This document shows, one piece after another, positions 5,668 to 10,929 of a stretch of 10,929 nt of DNA (its first letter is position 1; every line of letters starts with the position of its first letter). Below the pieces are notes generated by a model that worked only from the letters and a program-made list of their open reading frames with translations, ran no database searches and was not told the DNA's origin. This DNA is from Leucogyrophana mollusca (taxonomy: Eukaryota > Basidiomycota > Agaricomycetes > Boletales): positions 1 through 10,929 of the forward strand of contig MU266858.1 of the NCBI GenBank assembly GCA_021014945.1, read 5' to 3'. A program made the translations under genes and the position numbers.

Positions 5668-7160
5668 ACTGTTCTGGAGTTGGAATGGAACTTTGGCTTC
5701 AGTGTATGTGTTGTGCCCTTGTCTGAGGTCAGTTCCGGATTTTGGAGGAAGACAGAGGGAGTCGGAGACTTAGGAAAGTATAAGAACAGAGAGGACTCTT
5801 AAGAAACAGCCTAGAGAGAATATTCGGAGAGACTTAGAAGAGGAGGTGATGAAGCTGATATTTGAACTGAGGGAAAGGCATACATTGGAGCAATATTTAT
5901 ACTACGGAGTCAGGCTGTGCTATGGAGTATATGTGGGTATAGTATCCGGAAACTGGTGCAATGAAACAACAAGGAAAATAAAGGAGGAATGGTTCTGGAG
6001 GATGGAGTGGGTCTGAAACTTGGAGGAGGCTATGTAGATTGGACAGGCATAGGATTAGTATGACAAGTGGAAGATAAATAATAAGCTAAGTAGAGGCAGT
6101 GCAATAGACAGAACTATAGTAGAGAGGAACATACGAAAAAGTAAAGAGGTGGTGTTTGGTCCGATGGACTGGGTCCGGAGGAGCAGAGGAGTAGAGGCGG
6201 AACGACAAGTCGAGAAATTGTTAAGTCCAACATGTGTTAGACGGAGAAGTTGGAGTGATGCGGAAACACCCGGAAAGGAGTCGGAATGGATACAAGGGCA
6301 CATGGTTACATGAGATATAACAAGTTCCCAAGTCTTTGAATTGAGAGAGGTGAGGTATGAGGAGTTTTTGTTCTGGTAGAGGCTTTTCTGAGCATCTTTA
6401 TATAGTATTAGCATAGGCCACTAAAAGAAAAGTGGTTTGATTTCTCCAAGGTCCCTTTTTCCCACCAAGGAAAGGGAATTCTCTTTGGAATATTCTAGTG
6501 TGATTTAATTTATCCATAAATAGTTAGTACCTTCTGGAAGGTTCTATGAAGATGTTATTTCTGACATATTTTTCTGGAAACTGTCATCCCTTAACAGAGT
6601 TATTTTACCAATATATGTAAGTTATTAGGTATGAACAGTTCCAAGGACATGGCCTAGATTTGCCAAGAGAGTCCTTGTGTCATAGACCCTTTTCAGAGCT
6701 TCTAGAAGTTTATTTTTGGGGGATTATTATGGGCCTTTTTTTCCAAGGGCACTAAACTTTCTTGTTAAAGAGTTTCAAAGTTTAGTAAATACAATAACTT
6801 AAGGTTTTGATGAGACTATAGACTTTTAGTGATTTATAGAGTTTAGTTATTCTTTAGTCATATGTTCTAGATTAAATTTCTGCTGAGATCAGGAGAGATT
6901 TTAGTGAATCTAGATAGCCTTTGATTGATTCAGACTTATATCATACATGTAATAGAGTTTGGTTTGTCTTTTATGATTGAATGTGGATTTAAGTCTAAGT
7001 ATTGTTAGAGTGCACTATTAATGAGTGAGCTCTATGAATCAATACTTGAGAAGTATGTACATCTATAGATAGAGTTAACTATAGAGTGTGTGATGTACTT
7101 TAAGTAGAGAGTTTATCGTTATGGATTTCTTGTATCCAGGTTCATATCTAGAGAAGATAT
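5668..7160. other. Long AT-rich stretch without a gene
   Basis: No convincing coding frame was found on either strand. From about 5740 to 6330 the plus strand is strongly purine-rich (GGAG, GGAA, CCGGA words), so the minus strand is CT-rich as in fungal leaders. From about 6430 to 7160 it is AT-rich with no clear motif. A 119-codon minus-strand frame at 6414-6055 is low-complexity and starts just downstream of a TATA box; I do not regard it as a gene. Confidence 0.6.
6396..6404 (-). promoter_or_regulatory. TATA box on minus strand
   Basis: TATATAAAG on minus is followed by a CT-rich leader-like region several hundred bases long. It could be the promoter of the decayed minus-strand coiled-coil gene, or of a lost element; the distance to the first supported exon (about 1 kb) makes the link uncertain. 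Confidence 0.35.
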
Positions 7161-7163
7161 TGT

Positions 7164-7325
7164 AAGACTGTTGGTGACTCTGTGGAGGCCGTGGAAGAAA
7201 TCTTGGTGAAAAACGACAAGACCCCCCTGCTCCAAAGAGTCATGGATCAATCCGAACATTTACGAAAAAACTGACGAGAGGCCCCTTCTGCAAGCGGCTG
7301 CCTCAATCAGAACAGTAACTTTCTA
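7164..7325 (+). pseudogene. Possible coding scrap with ankyrin-like words
   Basis: On plus, one frame gives TVGDSVEAVEEILVKNDK then TPLLQRVMDQSEHLRKN and a stop at 7272-7274. A neighbouring frame then gives ERPLLQAAASIRTVTF. The paired TPLL and RPLLQAAA motifs recall the turn of ankyrin repeats. GC content is higher than in the flanks. The match is short and frameshifted, so it may be a remnant of a repeat protein or chance. Confidence 0.2.
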
Positions 7326-7623
7326 GAAACCAGGGTCCAATGTCTAAAGAATGATGTGCCAAAGATGGTGATTTGTTGAACTTGTGTGTACTTTTGCGAA
7401 GCACTTGGGTGATTACCTCAGCCTCCTCGGCCTATTGGTCCCACAACGAGGCATGTGTGCCAAGGGTCTTTTCTAATCTTGTGTCATTCTACCTCGGCAG
7501 AGACACTCAAATGACTAGAATGCTATTGTGGTACACACAAGTTTTCCTTTTCAAGGAAGGATAAGATCAGATCAAATAGAACAGAGATGTGGTGACGACA
7601 CAGCAAGTCTAGTATTCGCCGTT
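7326..7623. other. Stretch without a supported gene
   Basis: A 63-codon plus-strand frame (7373-7564) has no recognisable content. The GC-rich patch at 7415-7470 is the only compositional feature. Confidence 0.5.
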
Positions 7624-8530
7624 CTACTCAGAGGCGTACCCATCGTTAAGGTTACCTGATGCGTCAAGATCAAATAGATCTGGTTCCAGAGATTTGACAT
7701 GGTGACTGCAAATTTCAGCAAAAAGGAGTTCAAACTGAAAGGAAAGTTCAGAAATGCGGAGTTCAGTCCAAGCTGCGAGTATGTCTTGTTCTAATTCTTG
7801 GTTAGGTTCTTCCCAGTGATATTCTCAGATTTCTGAGAAGATGCTATCGTATCTGGAAGGAAAAACTACCCAATCTGGATAAGAACTGTCTGGAAGGCGT
7901 GAGTTACGTTCAAAGAGTTCAAATTCTAGGTTGGACGAATGAGAAGACCCATTATCTTCTGAGGTACTGGCTTCAAATTCTTGAATAACTTGGTGACGTT
8001 AAGCAGGGACGTATAGGAAATTTTCGGTGAGATGACCAATTTCAGCATCGCTGTCTTCAGTGAAGCCATAAGGATCGAGATATGACCCGATGTCACTGTA
8101 CTCTGCAATAAGCCAAATGAAGATGTAATAGCCGGGCCAAGGTTCGGTTCCTTCTTGGTCTGGGAAAATGCTGTCTATGTTGAGTGGATCTCCCAATTGA
8201 TAGGGAGTGTATGTGTTGTAGTTGAATCTGCCAGTATAGGTACCTAAATGGTTAATGCACCCTCTTTGCCAAACACGAACTTGAAGATAAGAATCTTGAT
8301 GATTGTGTGACAGGGGTGTTAGCACTGGCGAGATACGGAGGAGGGTTTGGACAGGATGTAAGGTGATGATTAAGAGAGTGCCAAAGGTTGAACCAATGAT
8401 CTGTCAAATCAGAGTCAGACAAGATGCATTCAACCGCTTCTGCGTTGACCAAGCGTAAGCATTGCTGCTCTTGACAAGTATAACAAGTGAAGAAGAAGAG
8501 ATGCGCAGTTTAAGCAACAAGATCCACAGT
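7624..8530 (-). pseudogene. Unrecognised Cys-rich then acidic protein, broken gene
   Basis: Coding character on minus is clear, although no single frame is intact. Near 8520-8450, two overlapping frames give CCLNCAS and TCYTCQEQQCLRLVNAEAVE, a possible zinc-binding Cys cluster split by a shift. The frame then reads SDSDLTDHWFNLWHSLNHHL, shifts near 8390, and continues PVQTLLRISPVLTPLSHNHQ, SYLQVRVWQRGCINHLGTY and GTEPWPGYYIFIWLIAEYSD to LYVPA. A TAA stop (8001-7999) and a TGA stop (7827-7825) interrupt an otherwise continuous acidic C-terminal part (EFEASTSEDNGSSHSSNLEF, QELEQDILAAWTELRISEL, SLEPDLFDLDASGNL), which ends at TAG 7626-7624. I do not recognise the family; it may be a cellular orphan or part of another transposon. 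It is probably inactive. Confidence 0.55.
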
Positions 8531-8598
8531 TGATAGAATGTTAACCTGTCGAAGATGTGAGTGATAAATCTTAGTATATTTGACTATAACTACAAGAG

Positions 8599-8606
8599 TA
8601 TATATA
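8599..8606 (-). promoter_or_regulatory. TATA box upstream of the broken minus-strand gene
   Basis: TATATATA (minus context CACTATATATACTC) lies about 80 bases upstream of the first Cys-rich coding words at ~8525. The spacing fits a fungal core promoter for that gene. Confidence 0.4.
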
Positions 8607-8783
8607 GTGAATGAAGATGGTGCACAGACCAGGTAAACATATATGTATGAGTTGTTTTACTACGTAGGGAATGCATGATAGGAATCTATTCAAGTATAAC
8701 TAAGATACTAGAGTGTTTCAGTAGTCCGTACTGGCTATGATAAGTCATATACTAACATGTGATAAATAGAAATCATATTCTAC

Positions 8784-9941
8784 ATGTTCAACACTGACTA
8801 CCATTGGAGGACGCACTACAAGCCCCTGTGCGCTCCAATCAAGCTGACTGATCACACCATTGTCTATTCTGCTGGTGTTGGGTCTGTGGTATTCAATCCT
8901 GTGATAGAGGGGAAGAGTGTTAGAGCGGTGGAGTTCACCAGAGTCCTGCATATACTAGTGCTGCGCAACAACCTCCTGTCTGTGCTTTATTTAACTCACA
9001 ACTCTGGCTTTACTGTGTCTATATCATTGTCCTGCATGATGTTCTATCACCCCGCTGGTACTGTACTTTTCACATCCACTATCAACAGCAACAACACTAC
9101 ATTTCTGGATGGTTCTACCTTTGCACTAGCAGAGTATGCTTCCCTTGCAACCACTTTGCCCCTGGACATATCTCAGTGGCACAGAAGACTGGCCCACTAT
9201 CATATCTCAGGTGTTAGGACACTGATTCACCACAATCTGGTTGGCCTCAAACTGGACTCCAAAGTGTCGCCTGATCCAATCTGTGAGCCCTGTCTTGCAG
9301 GAAAGATGCATGTCAATCCCTTTCCATTGTCACAATATTGCACTTCTGATCTCATTGCCCTTGTGCACATGGATGTCCACAAGCTGCCATACTGCACTTT
9401 CCAGGGATACATCTACTGGGCCACCTTCATCTGTGACTACTTGCGCTTTTGGGTTGTTATTCCCCTCAAGGCCAAGTCAGATACCTTTGCCACTTTCAAG
9501 CAGTTCAAAGTGTACGCTGAGAACCAGACTGGGCGTAGGATCAAGACTCTCAGAGATGACAAGGGTGGTGAGTATATGTCCAATGAGTTCCTGCAGTACA
9601 CAGTGGACTGTAGCATCGTGTGCCAGCACACAGTGTGCAATCGGCCCCAACAGAATGGCATTGCAGAGCATGCAAACAGGGTGCTAGCTGAGCACATCAC
9701 TGTCATGCTGGACAAGTCTGGAATGGCCAAGGTGTTCTGGGGAGAATGCCTGGCTGCCCTGGTGTATGTTTGGAATAGGTGTCCTACAGATACTGCTCCA
9801 ACACCACCAGTGACGAATTATGTTATTCCAGAGTGTTTCTTCTCCAGCCCCGTAGATCCTGTGTACAATACTGACCCTAAAGATGGACCAGATGCTAAGA
9901 CACTTTACGCACTTGGGCGAGCCATTGAGTGCACTGAGTAA
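8784..9941 (+). pseudogene. Copia pol fragment with complete DD35E integrase core, truncated
   Basis: This is the longest open pol copy, 385 codons. Its 5' end lacks the protease DTG and begins at DYHWRTHYKPL, followed by LTDHTIVYSAGVGSVVFNP. The pre-integrase zinc ligands are His133 and His138/140 (QWHRRLAHYH) and Cys167/Cys170 (CEPCLAGK). The integrase triad is complete: Asp197 (VHMDVHK), Asp259 (TLRDDKGGEY) and Glu295 (QNGIAEHANR), with 35 residues between the last two. GECLAALVYVWNRCPTD marks the end of the core. Immediately after this (about 9808) the sequence jumps to PVTNYVIPE...SSPVDPVYNTDPKDGP, so the C-terminal integrase part seems deleted, and the frame ends at 9941 with no reverse transcriptase. 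The assigned ATG is simply the first in the frame and is not a real start. It shares family identity with the pol copies at 205-767 and 2701-3204. Confidence 0.9.
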
Positions 9942-10217
9942 ATGAAGCACCAGTACTTTCCACGCAATTTTCTGACTCTTAAGGTGTGGAGCAGGCTGGG
10001 TTCATTGTCAATAACCAGCAGGAAATAGTGAACACTGCCAGCTTTATGTGATATTTTGCAGATATCTCCAGCCATCATGGTGAACTCAACTGCAGTCTCA
10101 CAGCTATGTATAAACTTTGTTTAGTTGCTAACGTTCATGTGCTTACACGCTCAAGATTCATCAATTAAGTACACGTCACTCATGGTAAATCCACTATGTG
10201 GGAAATTGTGGGGCTGA
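9942..10217. other. Spacer between pol fragment and hypothetical-protein fragment
   Basis: No open frame is supported. Short stretches may be decayed upstream coding sequence of the gene at 10218, but they are too broken to align by eye. Confidence 0.4.
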
Positions 10218-10644
10218 ATGGTCTATGCTGTCCCACTTATTGTCTTTATGGACAACATCTCTGGTAACATATCAAAGCAATGGAATAAACATCACGCAAT
10301 TTACATGTCAAATGTGAACCTTCCTTGTGAAATGCTCAAGAAGGAGTTCTGTGTTCGTTTTGTCACTTCCTCATCCCACACACCACCCATGCAACTCATG
10401 CAAGCCATAAAAGCTTCAATATGGTAAGTCGTGATTCATTTTGCATTCAATTTTGCTCTGATTTCTTGTAGTCAAGCAACAAAGCTGGGTGTTATCACAT
10501 AGGATTGCAAGCATAAGGAGGAAGTCATGTTGGTCCCATATGGATTCTTCATTGCTGGAGACAATCCTATACAAGCCGAGGAGTGTAGTCACAGAAGGCT
10601 GAATTGTAACCACTTCTGCCAAACTTGATGTTGGGGGTACAAAG
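10218..10644 (+). pseudogene. Fragment of a large basidiomycete hypothetical-protein family, intron-containing, broken
   Basis: Exon 1 reads MVYAVPLIVFMDNISGNISK, QWNKHHAIYMSNVNL and KKEFCVRFVTSSSHTPPMQL. After a 48-base intron, exon 2 reads QATKLGVIT, a TAG stop (10500-10502, one G-to-A change from Trp), then CKHKEEVMLVPYGFFIAGDN, PIQAEECSHRRLNCNHFCQT, a TGA from a lost base, and a shifted DVGGTK. From memory this block (SGNISKQWNKHH, EECSH, LNCNxFCxTC) is conserved in large, multi-copy hypothetical proteins of mushroom-forming fungi. I cannot name a domain or function. The Cys/His spacing at the end could bind zinc. The ATG is internal to the family and the true start is lost. The gene is cut by LTR copy F at 10645. 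Confidence 0.6.
10424..10471 (+). other. Spliceosomal intron, 48 bases
   Basis: The sequence begins GTAAGT and ends TTTCTTGTAG, with a TGAT-containing region just upstream as a possible branch site. Removing it joins ATA TG to T CAA in phase and continues the conserved protein block, which strongly supports it as a real (ancestral) intron. Its size is typical of basidiomycetes. Confidence 0.75.
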
Positions 10645-10929
10645 TATTAAAGCTCAGAGAGCTTGAGGAGCGAAATAGCCACTTGTGGGGCTGCCTTAAG
10701 CACTGGCACTAAAGTCCAGAGTAAGTATCTATATTGTCAGGTCATAAGGACACCATGCCTAATGTCCAGAGTAAGTATCTAAGGGAAACTAACTATGGAC
10801 GTCGTAGCTATATATCTACAGTATGGGCTGTGCATACACAGCTAACACAGCATGGCAGTGAGTACAGGATGTACAGCAAGTGAGGCAGAGCAAGAAAGGC
10901 TGTACAGTACCAGTGTGCACTGCAGTGCA
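10645..10929 (-). mobile_element. Copia-family LTR, copy F (runs off right edge), inserted in the hypothetical gene
   Basis: The copy begins on plus TATTAAAGCTCAGAGAGC, where the other copies have TGTTRAAGC, so its sense end is AATA rather than AACA (a single transition). It carries the paired repeats at 10709-10730 and 10759-10780 and the TATA motif near 10809-10816. It reaches GTGCACTGCAGTGCA at the window edge, about 35-40 bases short of the expected other end. The probable target duplication is CAAAG (10640-10644), with its partner outside the window. Whether it is solo or the end of a full element cannot be told here. Confidence 0.88.

Noticed and set aside
6055..6414. 119-codon minus-strand open frame as a gene
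   Set aside because: Low-complexity Ser/Leu-rich translation of a CT-rich strand, with no recognisable motif.
7171..7187. TTGGTGACTCTGTGGAG as a gypsy-type primer-binding site
   Set aside because: It starts TGG-like as such sites do, but no LTR end (CA) precedes it, no repeat copy of the upstream sequence is visible, and no gypsy protein is found nearby.
1..10929. A CRISPR array, bacterial operon or defence system
   Set aside because: The repeats are dispersed LTR copies, the sequence has spliceosomal intron and eukaryotic retrotransposon features, and no such genes are present.

Overview
This window looks like repeat-rich DNA from a filamentous basidiomycete fungus, probably an Agaricomycete. 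The evidence is several decayed Ty1/copia (Pseudoviridae-type) retrotransposon copies of one fungal family, a 48-base intron of fungal type, and a gene fragment resembling a large hypothetical family I associate with mushroom genomes. I see no intact cellular gene. The window is best read as a stack of nested insertions.

Bases 1-3204 hold a minus-strand copia element. It has a 5' LTR (2219-2561), a primer-binding site matching the initiator tRNA-Met anticodon arm (2201-2218), gag (2086 to 1085), and pol from the protease to the pre-integrase domain (767 to 205). A same-family solo LTR (768-1084, target duplication CAGAG) splits gag from pol. Another LTR copy (1-204, target duplication CAGAC) cuts pol. 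The element's own 5' LTR sits inside an older LTR remnant (2562-2700), which abuts a plus-strand pol fragment (2701-3204).

Bases 3403-5380 hold a decayed minus-strand gene for an unrecognised coiled-coil protein. It is interrupted by an LTR (3924-4898, target duplication TTTGA). That LTR contains a second LTR of the same family (4027-4402, CTATA) and an unrelated 259-base LTR-like element carrying a tRNA-like sequence with Pol III boxes (4459-4717, GATAT). Removing the outer insertion restores the gene's reading frame.

Bases 5381-8783 are mostly AT-rich and non-coding. They include a purine-rich plus strand at about 5740-6330, two minus-strand TATA boxes, a weak ankyrin-like scrap near 7170-7320, and a broken minus-strand gene for an unrecognised Cys-rich then acidic protein (about 8530-7624).

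Bases 8784-9941 are a plus-strand copia pol fragment that retains the full DD35E integrase triad but is truncated at both ends. Bases 10218-10644 are a broken, intron-containing fragment of a basidiomycete hypothetical protein. It is cut by another LTR of the same copia family, which runs off the right edge.

The most interesting signals are these: the chain of perfect 5-base target duplications; insertion of two different LTRs at the same base of this family's TATA box; paired ~22-base repeats inside each LTR that match each other better than they match other copies; and an LTR-like element with an embedded Pol III promoter.
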